NCBI GenBank assembly: GCA_001599595.1
Contig: BCHH01000004.1
Location: 2,178,702 to 2,242,701 of the forward strand
Source: Beverwykella pulmonaria
Lineage: Eukaryota; Ascomycota; Dothideomycetes; Pleosporales; Melanommataceae
Direction of reading: 5' to 3'
DNA length: 64,000 nucleotides
Below the pieces are notes generated by a model. It did no database searches. It was given only the letters and a program-made list of their open reading frames with translations, and was not told where the DNA came from. Both the position numbers and the translations under genes were made by a program. Shown here one piece after another: positions 1 through 12,360 of the stretch (positions within the stretch are counted from its first letter, which is position 1; every line of letters begins with the position of its first letter).

Positions 1-1048
1 GTCTCTGCAGCCGGCGCCGACACCGAAAACTGTTGACGGCTAGCCCTAGCCGCTACCAGCCGCCACCAGCCACATTCCCGCCACCGCACTGCCTTGTTCG
101 TCATCCTTTCCATGCGGCGACGTCCTTGGGGAAAGAGGGCCGCCAGCGGAGCACTCACCGTGGAAGCGAACAAAGAAAGTGGCTGTCAGCGCGGCGCCTC
201 CCTGGTACGCAATCCACCACCATGTTTCATCAATAATCATGATCGGCTCGGAAGGCTGGGCAGCAAAGCCGACGAAGACGACGACACCTGTCCACGACCA
301 ACACCTGCTGGCTAAAAATACCCGGCAGTCTGATATTCGTTCGCCATCCAGCCACCCCTTCTATCTCGCTCAGCAGATCTTCGGAAATTCAGCGCTGTTG
401 ATCAGCCCCCTTTGCCCTGACGCGCAATCTGCGTTTATCTCTTCGCAATTTAGCATCCAAGGCAAAGTAAGAATCTGTGTTACACGGCGACGGGAAAGGA
501 AAGACTCGTGCCGCACGCCTCGCCCTCGATAACAACACGAGCGTCCAACTTTCCCTTTTCGTTTGCTTCCCCTGCCAGCACAACAATCAAATTTGCATTG
601 CATGCATGCACGCCTCTCCAAATGTCGTGCTGGCATCCCCGCCCCAGCGAATCTCGTGAGAACGTAGAGATCCAAGGATCGGGCGATTGGCCCCGCGGTC
701 ATCAATCCGGCATGTACTAAGTATTGGACTAGGTATATGTGGTTAGGAAATTTTATCATGAGATGCACGGGGAAAGTGTGAATGCGACGCAGGTACCCTT
801 TGGCCTGCTTCCTGCAAGCAGCAGCACTCGCGCGACACTCAAAATGCGATGACGGTGAGCAAGCGCTGACATGTCAGCAATACTGCAGGTGAGCGGATAA
901 ACATGATGAGAAACGCTAGGGACCAAGCCTTATCTATCGAACGAATTCGGATAATCTACATGGCCATGAAGGCGTGCTTTTATCTACATAAGCGCCGTCA
1001 TAAAAACATCACAACTTGGACAGGATGGACCATTCCCAATGCAAACTC
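1..1048. other. Intergenic, no supported gene
   Basis: Both strands contain only short overlapping open frames that lack splice-consistent continuity, recognisable motifs or a convincing start context. It may contain the 3' flank of the LCCL gene, which converges from the right. Nothing else is seen. Confidence 0.6.
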
Positions 1049-3039
1049 TTAACTGGCCCCAGGCGGTATACCCGCCCACGTTCCATTCGGCCACCATATC
1101 CCCGCCTTCGTAAAGTCGCTATACGTCACCCCACCGAACGGCAGATAATTCACAAACCCAAAGCGAAAATACTCGGGCCTGTCCATCGCATGCCGTGCCC
1201 AGGTAAAAGAATTGTCGCCGTCTTTATGGAAACCGCGGAAGCGCTCGACGTCATTTACAAGGACGCTGACGCCCTCGTAACCTTGCGCGAGACTGTCCCA
1301 TGCAAATGTGATATTGGTCGAGTTGATCGTGGGGGCCAGAATGGAAGGTGTTCCGCTGCCAATTTGGGCGTCTCCGCGCAACGCTGCAGAGGTCTGGAGA
1401 ATGGCAGCGAAACCCCAGCGGGCTACGCCGTTGATGAACAGGCCGACCAAGAGGCCTTGATATAAAAGGCTTGGTCGCGTTTGCAATGTTGTCCCTGGCA
1501 GTAGGAGTAGTCCTAGTATGTAGTGGTGGATGCGCAGGTCCAGTCCGGGTAGGGCCATGAGTATGAGAAGACCGATCCCGAGCATGGCGTAGAGGCCTAG
1601 GTATCGAGGGAGTCTGCCTTCGACTCTGAAACACCACGCTTGGAAGAATGCAATAATGGCCAGGGCGAGAACTATGAATATGAGTGCGACGATGGCTCCT
1701 GGTTGCTGCTTGATATCGTGGGGCGTCAACCGCTGAATGGGTATGAGTTCCAGCGTGACATTGCTGAGTGCGCCGACCCAGCAGCCACCCAGCCATAGGA
1801 TTGTCTTCTCTATGTGTGCATTCAACTTCTTCAGTGTCTTGCGGACGCAGAAGTGATATATGAAGACGCTGATAAATGCGGCAGGAAGAAAGCTGCCAAT
1901 AGCGGTGGATGCGAGAGATGGATAATCGGAATAAGGTGGAGGGTCTGACGCCATCGAGATCTGAAAGTAAACGATGATGAAGATAGGAAAGAAGAAAGCA
2001 GCCGGAGAAGTCGTGACGAGAGAAAGTATGGACGTAAAGATGGTTGATAGAATGAGCAGATTCCAACGAGGGTCTCGACATTTGCTTGCTGCAGAAATGA
2101 CTTCCTGGCTGCGATTGAAATCGAAGGAAAGTGGAAAGCTTGAGTTGAAGCCTACACTCAGGATCCCGTTTCGCTCGATGGAACCGTAGCTGGGCTTCTC
2201 TCCTGTTAGTGTCAAGACACCGCAGCCTCCTCGAGCATCTTCCAGGATACCTGCATGAATTGCGGCTCCACAGATGAAGGAATCGCCACGATATACAAAT
2301 TCGTTCCCTTCTGACTCGTCTGGCGTCCCTCCTACAACTAGAGAGCGGTAGATAATCTGTTGATCACCAATGGTTCTGTAATTGAGGACTTGGACACCTG
2401 CACAGTCGGCGGGGCAGCTGAATGCAAAGGTCGAATCGTCGAAGGGAAGACAATTCCTACCGTCGAGTCCACAGCTCGGGGAGTCTGGCCTGTGCATTGT
2501 GTTAGGGCGAGCTTCGCCACAGAGCTCATCTGCCAGACTTACCAAAGTCTATTGATACATGACAGCTTTACAGGTGCTCCCAAGCCTGCTATGTCTTTAG
2601 GGGTCCCAAACTTGGAAAGAATGACTGAGAACAGCACAACCCAAAGAGCGAAAGTGGTGAAAAGGAGGCCAATTCGAGCGGCTCTTGGAAGGCGCGCTAG
2701 AAGGCGGGCTGGAAATGTCTGAACCGGCTCAAACAAAGGCTTGATGTGGTAGATCCGAGGAGGCTGCGGTCCCTTGATCCAGTCTACTGCTTTATGGAAT
2801 CGGCTTGCGATGGGCTGAGGTATCCTATTCCAAACTTTCTGCCATTGTGCTGATGCTTCCGAACGATGGTGGGCGCCAGCGCCGTCATACTCATTGCTCG
2901 ATCGCGTAGCCGGGGTAACCGATTCTGAACTGTCTCCAGGTTCCAGAGGAGCACCGCGCGCTATCTGGTCACCATTTTCGAGATCCACGATCCGAGGTTC
3001 CTGGTGTTTCGGTTGCGAGTGAGGACGGCTCGGGGCCAT
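1049..3039 (-). CDS. LCCL-domain multi-pass membrane protein
   Basis: Complement of 2543-3039 joined to 1049-2489; the 53-nt intron 2490-2542 has GTAAGT donor, a CTAAC branch point and CACAG acceptor, and the reading frame continues exactly, giving 645 aa. Residues 1-120 are hydrophilic and disordered. A first membrane segment lies at about 123-142, followed by an LCCL domain at about 177-265 with the hallmark YRGDSFICGAAIHAG and several cysteines. The C-terminal half holds six or so further hydrophobic segments, followed by a non-membrane tail of about 80 residues. LCCL proteins of this layout are widespread in filamentous fungi and of unknown biochemical role; the LCCL module is usually extracellular. 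The start is the first ATG, with an A-rich upstream region. Family assignment is firm; function is not. Confidence 0.92.
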
Positions 3040-4239
3040 GGTTCGGTTCGACTCGACGTCTTTCGCATCGAGAACGTGCGCTCATCGGTAGGGCATTGCA
3101 TCGGTTTTATCATTCAGGTCCCAAAGAGGTGGTGTCGAGCAAGTGCGTGAAGTTTGCTGATGGAGGCCTAAGGGAACGTTTCGAGCCAGGTCGCGACGGC
3201 ACGTGCGCTTAGCGTGACCTTCCACCACGTACCTGTTGACGCAAACCATCAACACCATCCACCACGCCCAGCAGTTCATTGGAACCGACTCCCCCAGTTC
3301 GCTGCGAATATCCCTTGTGACTCCACATAATAGTCGGCAAGGGGTTTGTTCAAACCAAACAGAAACCTCCGGAGTCTCGACAACAACGCGACTACTCTCT
3401 CGCTGTCAGCCTGACATGTCGCAGCTTTCTATAGCCATGTTCAAACCCAGGAAGAGAGTATAAGAATTATTTCTCCTTGCAAGATCTCAGTCGGGCAAGG
3501 AGAGACTGAGTGTGGGCGCTGCCATCAATACAAATACTATTTACTCCTCAAGAAGACTGACGGCTCTGGATATTTACGCGACCAATTCGAAACCTTCTGC
3601 CACCCATTCCCATAGCCACGGGGAGAGCGTTAGCGCGATAGTTTGCCCTTTCAAGTAACAGCCGACGCTTTGGATCTTGATGTCGCAGACGCTTACGTCT
3701 GACATGCAAGGATATCGAAGTCAGTTTCTAATTGCGAAAGTTAATCCCTATCGCGAGCCGTCCCCTCAGAATTGGTGGCCCGTGGCTCCTCCCGCGCGAG
3801 TGCCGTCTCCTGACAGGTCACGTTCTGGTCATATACGAGCCGATGCAACTCTTTCTTGTCCTAGCTCCTCTGTCTATTCAGTTCTTGGTGAAGGCATCGT
3901 TGTTGAAATTTCTAAATTCAAAGGCTTCAAGACTGTAAAACCGAGCAAATTCTGCAATACGTATGTGGTTCCTGGTTCCTGGTTCCTAGTTCCTGGTTCC
4001 TGGTAAGTTGCAAGATCCGAAGTGGCAGTGCACCATGGCAATCACATCTGCAACGTCGCCATCCTGAGCCATGACTATGGAGGATTTGGAGGCGTCATGC
4101 AACAGCGAACGCATTGTGAACTTTAATGCCTAACTTTGCCCACGTGTGATGAGAACTCAAACGCGCAGCTGTCAGTTGATCGTTCGCTGCCCTTTAGGCT
4201 TCATGTTTACCCTCCTTCTGTCGACTAATATTACCCCCA
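3040..4239. other. Intergenic divergent promoter region with a small minisatellite
   Basis: This is the shared upstream region between the leftward LCCL gene and the rightward rhodopsin-fold gene. No coding potential is supported. It contains a tandem GGTTCCT-type minisatellite at about 3967-4003. Confidence 0.6.
3967..4003. repeat. Minisatellite, 7-bp GGTTCCT unit
   Basis: Five near-perfect tandem copies of a 7-bp unit (GGTTCCT, one copy with A for G). It is a short slippage-type repeat in the promoter region of the following gene. No function is evident. Confidence 0.85.
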
Positions 4240-5467
4240 ATGGCTGGCGCAAGCGACGAAAGGAACGCCATCATTATTATAACTGTCTTGACGGTGGTGG
4301 CAACCATCGTCGTGTGCTTTCGACTGAAGAGGAGGAAGAGTAACGGGTTTCTCGGTGCTGATGACTGGATCATTGTCGCTGCGCTGTTGGTGTTGTACCT
4401 TCAAGATTTCTGGGCCTATACGCGTATGTCCGCCTGCCCGCCACATCGAAGCAGCTTTTTAACATGTCTCAATAGTTGCAGGTGTGGAAGGAAGGCCGTA
4501 CAGTGCTCTAACACTCACAGAGAAGAAGTGGTTCCAAAGGGTAAGGAGCGCATACGCTCCTTGGTTTGTCTAGCATACTAACAACGCCTCTCAGACCTAC
4601 TTCTTCGGAAACATCGGCTACTGCGTCCACGTCACAATCATCAAGATCGCCATCCTCATATCCTACAAGCGTATCTTTGGCCACATCCGCTGGACCCGCC
4701 ATGCGATCCACTCCATGGCCGTCGTCTCCATTTTATGGGGACTCGGCGCCTTCTTCCCTTTTCTCTTTCAGTGCAGGCCTATCATCAAAGCCTATGAGCC
4801 ATGGGTACCAGGGACATGCCAACGAATGCAGAAGTGGTTGTGGGCAACCGCAATTTCTAACATGATCATGGACTGGATCATCCTACTGCTCCCAATCATC
4901 CCGCTATTCAGCCTGCGATCACACTTTGGGGGGATGGGAAAGGGCCTTGTGTTTGCGTCGTTTGCGATGGGAAGTCTGGCTTGTTTGGCGACTTCAGCGA
5001 GGGCGTGCTTGAATACCTGGGGTTATGATGGAGTTTCCAGTTAGTACACGCTCTGCGACTGGTGGAGAACTGCGTTAATTGAAATCACAGCGAACGTCTT
5101 TCTAGCGTCGATATCTACATACGCCGAACCGATGATCGCTATCATCAGCGCCTGCCTCCCTTTCCTTCCGCTGAACCACTTCTTTGCCAACACTTTCTCT
5201 CGCATACGGCGTCTTTTCTCCAAGGAACCGAAATATCAGATACCCGAAGTCAACCTGGCGGACACAAAGACGAGTATTGTGGAACACACCATCACAGAAC
5301 TACGAACTACACATGTGATATACCGGATTTCTACCTGGTTACCTCCAGCGCCCGTCAGACCGAGGACGGGAAATCAACCGCCGGATATCCTGGAAAACGC
5401 TCCTAGCTCGCATGGGACAATTGCAATACCTACTCGAGCAGCTCTGGCCAAAGATGGAATGAAGTAA
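4240..5467 (+). pseudogene. Rhodopsin-fold (PTH11/SAT4-like) 7-TM protein with in-frame TAG
   Basis: Exons 4240-4423, 4476-4540 and 4595-5467; intron 2 has a textbook TACTAAC branch point. The conceptual product is about 373 aa with seven hydrophobic segments and the fungal 'rhodopsin domain' pattern: a GADDW motif after TM1, EKKWFQ before TM3, the QC...P region, YTLCDW, and a final TM before a soluble tail. Family members are plasma-membrane proteins, some implicated in host-surface sensing. A single TAG at 5042-5044 sits in frame just before YTLCDWW and the frame continues cleanly afterwards for 140 codons. I found no GT-AG pair that could remove it while preserving frame, so the gene is broken, or read through, or the base is an error. 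A CAG-to-TAG transition would explain it. Confidence 0.8.
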
Positions 5468-5727
5468 TGCCACTGCCCTACTTTCTTTTGTTGCTATATT
5501 GGATAACAAAGCATCTCAGCGTTACATGTTGCATGGGAAGGGAAAGGTCTGGAGTTTCTGCGGCTAAGCATTCCGTTGGTTTGGACATAATGCACGTTAT
5601 TCAGGCATAGCACAGGAGTACTTTGAGCTATTTGGCGTCGCGATATACCCGTCTAGTTTGAATTTATCTTTTACTTCCAGTTACACAGTCCTCAATAGTC
5701 ACATGCTCGACGTGCTACTCCCCCAAA

Positions 5728-6501
5728 TCAAGCACCGTCCTCTCCACCCATCACCTCCTCCACAACGCCCACAATAACATCCCCCAAACCCACCGGCCAA
5801 CTAATCATTGGCTCATGCCCGGCCGCGCACCTAACCACCTTACTCCCCGCCCTCTGTGCAAACATCTCTTGATACTCCTTCGGACAAGCCCTGTCCTCCC
5901 CACAAACCAAATACGTGCTGCTCACATACTCATAAGCCGCTCTACTCATCACCGTTTCCTGTACGCCATAACTCTGGCTAATCATCTTCGACACCCAGAG
6001 CTCTGCCTCAATGTCGTCCACGTCACTGAATAGGATTTCTTTGGCGTTCTTGAGGGAGAATGTGCCGTCGGCGTGGACGTCGTTGTTAGGCGATTCGCCG
6101 AAGGCCGATAGCACGGATTCGCCCACAGGGAGAATGAAAGCACAGAAGTAGAAGAAATGCGCCACGCCGCCTTTCTTGCCTTCCTCTTTCCTTCTTTTTA
6201 AAGTGAGACTTTCTGGGATTGCACTGCTGCCAACCAAGCCGCCGTAGGAGTGCATCGCTACGATAACGGTCTCATTTTCTTGGGTGATGAGCTGGGTCAG
6301 CGCTGCTTCCACGGCGTCGACGTCATTGGTGAGGGTTATACTGCGGAAATTTGGCGTCGACGGCGTGCAGCTGGGGAGGACAGGGTGTGTGGTTGGAAAG
6401 CCTTTGCTTTGCAAATATGTGTGCAGGGATGTGTAGAAGGCGGGGGTTTGGAAGGAGCCTTGGATTAGGAGGATTGTTGGTTTTGAAGGGGTTGGTGACA
6501 T
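5728..6501 (-). CDS. Alpha/beta hydrolase (AB_hydrolase_6-like)
   Basis: Single-exon ORF of 257 aa starting at ATG 6501. The N-terminus is a beta strand and oxyanion segment (TILLIQGSFQTP), the nucleophile elbow is MHSYGG with Ser85, a candidate acid lies in the CGEDRACP segment, and the catalytic His is about 229 in AGHEPM. Length and motif order fit small cytosolic esterase/hydrolase-fold proteins related to salicylate- or pheophorbide-esterase-like fungal enzymes. The elbow has Met instead of the usual first Gly, which is tolerated in the family. Substrate unknown. Its start lies about 1 kb from the end of the converging rhodopsin-fold gene. Confidence 0.9.
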   Translation of the reverse strand: MSPTPSKPTILLIQGSFQTPAFYTSLHTYLQSKGFPTTHPVLPSCTPSTPNFRSITLTNDVDAVEAALTQLITQENETVIVAMHSYGGLVGSSAIPESLTLKRRKEEGKKGGVAHFFYFCAFILPVGESVLSAFGESPNNDVHADGTFSLKNAKEILFSDVDDIEAELWVSKMISQSYGVQETVMSRAAYEYVSSTYLVCGEDRACPKEYQEMFAQRAGSKVVRCAAGHEPMISWPVGLGDVIVGVVEEVMGGEDGA

Positions 6502-6924
6502 GTTGGATTGCGCGTTGTCGTTGAAATTAGGGGAGGATGGAGATGTGGATGTAGATCTCTAGGGCACGCGAAGAATTACATATGAGACTCCCATGGTACT
6601 ATATATGTTAGGCGTCCCATGGACTGCACTAAATGGCTATCAAGAGGTCGCTTATGATGAGAGGATTCACGTGGGCGAATACAAAACGCAGTCCTTCTAA
6701 CCCCTGTTAGCAATGTTTAATTTGCCACTGGAGTTGAAAAGTAGAGTACTTTCATTAGTATAAAACAGGCATCAAGCCATTTTGGATCAACACACTTCAG
6801 TGTCGCAAAAAGCATGAAATACCAAAAGTCGGTTAGACCCTAATTAACTATCCCATCTTTGACAGCCGTGCTTGAAACTCCTCAAATCGCATGAACTCTC
6901 GTTTCAAAACATGATACCCACCTC
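6502..6924. other. Intergenic, nothing seen
   Basis: AT-richer spacer between the hydrolase start and the 3' end of the NACHT gene. It contains a TATAAAA at about 6760 with no gene beginning after it. No coding or repeat signal. Confidence 0.55.
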
Positions 6925-9606
6925 TTAAACAAACTCTGGCATCTCCATATGGGCCTTGGGCGTAGCAAATCTCACCAACTTGGCATAATATTCCAACAGC
7001 GAAAACAATTCCGGGCTCACATTTGCATGCGCAGCCTTCAACTTCTTCCTCTCCCCAATCCATCTCTCCTCCTCACCCGCCAGCATCTTCCTCACCGCCC
7101 GATTGTACTCCATCGCGTGCTTGATATCTTTTCTCTCCGCGCTCTTCGCCTTGATCCGCACGTAGCCTGTGAGATTGAGCCATAACGCTATATCGAGAAA
7201 CGTCTCTGTAGGGTATCCCTTGGGCAAGTCCATTGCGGATATGGAGTCATGCCGTTCGGCGATGCCAGTGCGGCCCACTTCGTCCAGGTATGTAAGCCGG
7301 ACTTTTTTGTCGGTTTCTTCGAGACGGAGCGCGTACTCCATGCACCACGCGAGATCTTCCCAGACGGGGAAAACTTGGGTTTGGCCTTTTTGTTGGGGCC
7401 GCAGCGTTTTGAGAGCCCAGAGGCTGGCGTTGGCCCAGTATTCGTCTGCGTTGAAGGCGTCACCTCCCGTGGCTTGCCGGATTTTCTCGAGCACGGGGCG
7501 CGATTGCACAAAGTCTTTGATGCTGCGATGCGAGTAGTTTATCTTGAGACGCCGGGGGTCCGCTACGCTGCTGTCGGGTTCTTCTTCGGCGTCAGTAGAG
7601 GGGGCGGAGCCCTCGAAGACGGTGAGAAAGTTCTTGCATTGCGTCTTGAGCAGGGCGAGCATGTCTTCGAGTCTTTTAGTTAACTCTGTGGGACGCAGGG
7701 GGCGGATTTCGGCGGAGAGGCTTGAGTTGGTGTGCGGATCGTTGGCAAAGGAGAGGGCAAGGAGGTCGGGGTACCCATGAGCGTCCACGAGACGGAAGAG
7801 CTGCGAGGCTTGTTGTAGGTCGACTTTATCGGTTCCGAGATCCTCGAAGATATATGCGAGGAGAGGGTCCAACTCGGACTGGAGCGCCCACACGCGTGCT
7901 TGTAACGACACCACGTCGTCGGATTCGCTTGCGCCCTGGACGAGGAAGTCCGTGGCCAGTGTTGCCCACAAGAAGACGCCGGATGCCTTCTCGACAATAT
8001 CGCCAATGAGATTATGCTTCAGTGTGTCGTCGGTCTCGTAACTACATATCTTGACCAGATGCTCTTCTGTGTGAACAACATGGGACACAAATAACCTGAT
8101 GTCGTCGCTCATCATGGTATCAAGCATGAGGCTTGGTCGCTTTTCGAACGCATTCTGGAACCCTGGCATCGGACGACTGGAGGTGCATATCTTGACGTTG
8201 TCGCGCTTCGTTGCACTCATCAGCAGATCGACAACTGCTTCTGGGTACCCGCCCAACTCATCGAGCCCGTCGATCAAGAAGAAGAACTTCTTCGTCACAT
8301 CTGAGATCATGAGTTCGAAGCCGCGCCGAAGATCTGGAAATGTGAAGTCGTGCATGCCGCCGCCATACGAGGTGAATTGATTCCACCGGTCCGCAAAGAG
8401 CCATTGGATTATGCCTGGATCCTGTTCGAGCGGGCCATATATCATGTCTTGAAGTGATTCGTAAAGCAAAGATCTCAATAGACCGGTGCTTGACATTTGC
8501 AGATCAAGACCGGAGCTCCAGAAGAAGAATGCAGCATTGATGCCGGGCGATGCTCCTGACCAAGCTTCTAAGCTTGGGAAAAGCCGAGAGTTGCGGAACA
8601 GGTGCTTCATAAGCACGCTTTTGCCCGAACCTGGCTTCCCTATGCAAACATGTTTAGCAAAAGCGAAGATGCAAAAGTTAAATCAGTTCTTACCAGTTAT
8701 CCAGAACAGATTTTGTCCGCTCTTGTCGCCCAACCAATCCAAAAAGGCGCTCACCTGCTGCTGACCATCTTCGTAACCGGGGGGAGACTCAAACATCCAT
8801 TCAAAGGTGCCATCATGTGCTGTAGGAATGCTATGGACGCGGTCATCCAAGGTCGCGAAATGTAATTTGGCAAATACTTCATGACAGAAATGTGCTTCGT
8901 TCTCGACATTGATCAAGGAATCGACCTTCTTTGAGAACTCCTCGACGTGCTTTTTGTTCTTTGGTTTCCAGTCGTTGGAATGAATTGCATCCATTGCCTC
9001 GTTCTGCCATCTTTCCCAATGGTGGATTTGGGAGTCGTCTGCACTAAAGACAGGGAGGCCTGTCTCTGCCGACTGGTCGAGGTATGCCCTGCATCCAATT
9101 AAGCAGATGATTTTCCCCCCCACATTTCTGGTACGAACTGCTTACCGAAGGGCAACCAGGAGAGCCATATCGACCTCCTTTCGTACATTCTTGAGCTTCT
9201 TCTTGAGCCCCGTGATTTCCTTCTTCTTCCATACTGTGAGTAGTGCTTCACGGCAGGTCTGCCATTTCGGATCTGAGAATGAGCCCCTCGCCTGTGCTTG
9301 CAGAATGGCATCAATTAGCGTCTGGGTCAGGAGCTTCGTGTCATCGCTGAGTTTGAGCAATTGTTCCGCGGCCTCACTAAGTTTCGGCCGCTTAGGATCC
9401 GCACTCAATTTCTTCAAATCATTGTGATCTATATTCAACGAAAGGCGAAAAAGGTTCTTGGCAACATCTTGCAGTATAGTGTGGTTCTCCACGGCGGCAC
9501 CATCAGTCGGTTGGTAGATCTTGTGGTCCTTGGAGAGAATCTTAACGGAGAAGTCGACAATTTGGATGATGCTCGATGAGAGGCCGACGGCGGGAATGGG
9601 TTTCAT
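6925..9606 (-). CDS. NACHT-type P-loop NTPase (NLR-like)
   Basis: Complement of 9146-9606, 8694-9088 and 6925-8639, with introns of 57 and 54 nt (GTAAG donors), total 856 aa. I chose ATG 9606 because the protein then begins MKPIPAVGLSSSIIQIVDFS, the typical start of fungal NACHT proteins; an ATG 38 codons upstream is in frame but looks like leader. An N-terminal helical region covers about 1-190. Walker A is GKPGSGKSV at about 285-293, created by the second splice junction, and Walker B is FFFLIDGLDEL at about 404-414. The C-terminal half is alpha-helical, as in NACHT (NPHP3_N-like) plus DUF7791-type fungal proteins, with no visible WD, ankyrin or TPR repeats. Such proteins are candidates for non-self recognition and incompatibility cell death. 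Effector type is not identifiable. Confidence 0.9.
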
Positions 9607-10617
9607 TGTGGGAGTGGAAAATGTGAAGGTGTTCGGAGGATTGGAGCTGTGTTGGTAGACTTCCAAGGGGGTGTAAAGTCCGTCAGCGTAAATTCCCCGC
9701 CACTGCGGCTTGGCCCCCATCCGTCTATTTTAAGTAACGTGATCATCATATTGAAACGCTTAAATCCCCGATGCGAGCAAAAGGGCACAGCCATAGCCTA
9801 CCAAGTTCATCTAGTTTGGCGCTCCGCTCCGCCTTGCGTATGGAGTCGCGAAAGACTCGCGATGCAGTTTAGGAAATGGAATTCCTGAGCACTCCTCTCA
9901 TTTATTTGATGAGTTAGCGCGGTGGTCGGCCATGTGCGATGGTCATGCTTTCGAAGGGATCGACGGTCTATATGTATATATATATAAGAGAAGGATATAT
10001 GAGGCGCGAAGACGGTGTTAAAGCGGAGTTGAACTACAAGGGACCTGGGCTTGCTACTGGTCAGATGAAATTTCAACACACTTGCTCTAACGGCTGAATG
10101 GAAAAGTATCTGATACAGGAATATTTTCTTTAATTCCCTAGTTGTTACAAATAGTATTTGGATATGTCTCGACCGTCCTGGCCTCTTACTGAAGCCCCCC
10201 TCGTAGACCATTGGGATGGCAAACCAAGTAAACTGATAAATGTTCGCAACTGGAGTGGTTGGCCATTCGATGAGTCAATGAGTAAGTAAAGAGGTATTCG
10301 ATCTAGCAATCACTAGTAGCTTGAAGAAGCACAACCTATTCGAATGTGAAATTAGGTATCAAAATCGGGACCAGAAGAAAAGACCTAAGTCATTGCAATC
10401 GAAGGAACGAACGTTCACCCATTTGGCTCGTGGTACATTTCTCTCGTCCACTTTTTACAGCATTTCTTTTATCCAGCTCCTGCAATCTTTGAGCAAGAGC
10501 GCCTCCACTTGTTACTCCTGGAGTCAACTCCGACCACCCCTCAGCTACCAACCCCATCATCACCTGCAGGCCAACCACATTCGTCAACATATATTGCCGC
10601 CACCATCGACGAAGGGA
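9607..10617. other. Intergenic divergent promoter region
   Basis: Upstream of the NACHT gene (left) and the spliced unknown gene (right). It contains a TATATATATATA run at about 9971-9986 and otherwise unremarkable sequence. No supported gene. Confidence 0.55.
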
Positions 10618-11586
10618 ATGGAGCTCGATTGCGGCAGACTTCCGACTCCTGAGGACTTTGGCGATCTGTACAATAGTCGAGCAGAGATGCTAATATTCAA
10701 GTGCGAATGGCCGGCTATGCACACTTTTTCATGATTGATGGAATGAGTACTGACTATGCGTGTTAGTGGCTCTGATTCCCACTTTTGTCTGCGACACAAG
10801 CTCGACCTCGAATTCGACGATACGCCGCTGGCTAATCCGGGGCTTGCCGATGATATCAATGGTCAACATGATCTCAGCCAGCAGATAACGCTCATTTACA
10901 TGTGAAGCATCCCACCTCTTTATGTCCTAGCAGTTGTCTGACCTTGTACAGCACGTCGTTCTTCAAGGATAGCACCGACTTCGCTTTTGTTGTAAAGGGG
11001 CTCAAGAACATGACCGAGTTCAGCAAGGGAGTGTTCATGAAGAAGGCGTACGTCGGACCCTGCTTTGCAACGCCGATCGTCGGATTTGACCTCGAAGAGA
11101 TTTGCGGCGATGCGGAGGTCCGGCCTCATATTTTTGAGACTGTGTCGAGGATGGAGACGAAGGGGCTGAGGTGGAGGTGAGTGTACATGGATTTGCTGTT
11201 CTGGCTGGCCCCAGGTCCGCTGATTTTTTTTCCTGAGGTATTACTACGAGACTGCAAGGGTTGCATGGGACAATCTCGAATTCGACTGGCCGAAGTTTCA
11301 CCGGCAGGCTCAGGAGAAAGTGGTGGGAAAGGCAGGAGCGGTGGAGGACGATGCGTGCGCCGGGGCATCGCCGCCTGTACAAGTTCCGGCGTCAGACACC
11401 CAGGCGTCAGAAACGCGGTTAGAGCCGCTAGAAGAGGACCCAGAGAACATGGCTTTGACACCAATTGATGAGACGAAGGAGGATAAAGAGGACTCTGAAC
11501 TGAAGGACGAGAGGGGTGTGAACATGGAAGTGGGAGCAGACTTGCAGACATTGGAGACCAATGCGTCCGACAGCGAGATGGGTTGA
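10618..11586 (+). CDS. Unrecognised spliced protein, 263 aa
   Basis: Exons 10618-10700, 10767-10901, 10952-11176 and 11238-11586. The introns (66, 50 and 61 nt) each have an acceptor and branch-like CTGAC or similar, and removing them gives one uninterrupted frame, which is the main evidence that the gene is real. Intron 1 uses a weaker GTGCGA donor. The product begins MELDCGRLPTPEDFGDLYNS. Its middle (FVVKGLKNMTEF...FETVSRMETKGLRWR) is globular and it ends in an acidic, Glu/Asp/Thr-rich tail of about 90 residues. The first 60 residues (YNSRAEMLIF...HFCLRHK) faintly resemble a BTB/POZ start, but the rest does not fit, so I do not assign a family. Confidence 0.7.
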
Positions 11587-12360
11587 GGAATTGCGCTATG
11601 GCTGTAATGATCCTCCTTTGGAAGAGCTAGCAGGATCTCATCAGATATGGGTAGGGTGGAGGACATATGCAATCGATGGTGGCGTTGTTTGGATGGGCTG
11701 GGGGCGTTGTGTCTTGGGCGTCCTATTGATCCGTACATGCACATGATTGACTTGAATTTGTTCCTCGCCACCAACGGCCATGCGAGCGAACGAGAATTCA
11801 GATTTGCCTCGCCATGTCGTATGCAGCAGTGGAGGTGACAAGGTGCGGTTGAAAGCGTTGTAGGTTCCCATACCGTTCCCCAAACAAGCCGGAAACGCCA
11901 TGACGTCGACAGCCAGGGTCCAGACTTGGCTGGCTCTCAGGGCTGCACACGAACAACAAGGGTTGTATGGCTCGAAAAGGACGGATAAGCCGTTCCATGG
12001 CTGCCCGCGAACCACCAAGTGCTTGACCCTTTCTTGCTTGTTTCCTCCTCGTCCTCCTGCGAAAAGGCTTAGCAAAGCTTATTTCGGCGCTGGGGCTTGT
12101 TCCGGAGAGGACGGGTACTCGTCCAGCCGCTGAGTTCGCACCTCTTCCTTGTTTTGGCATCACCAGCTTATTCTTAACCACCCGTCCGTCAGACGCGCTC
12201 CGGCGACTGCAGCGGCTCGCACGCTCGACGTACCTCGACCCTTTCTAGCATTTCCCAATTGCGCGTGCTTGTGTGTTTGCGACTGCCTGCGCCGCTTGTG
12301 CCTGCGCCGCTTCTACATCCGCAGTCCCCACCTGCCATCACGATACCCACAACACCCACC
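11587..12360. other. Intergenic and 5' UTR, nothing else seen
   Basis: Spacer before the C2-domain gene. The last 150 bp are CT/AC-rich as in fungal core promoters and leaders. No supported gene. Confidence 0.5.

Noticed and set aside
1251..2081. 276-aa minus-strand ORF in another frame of the LCCL gene
   Set aside because: Overlaps the LCCL frame, Arg/His/Ser-rich, no motif.
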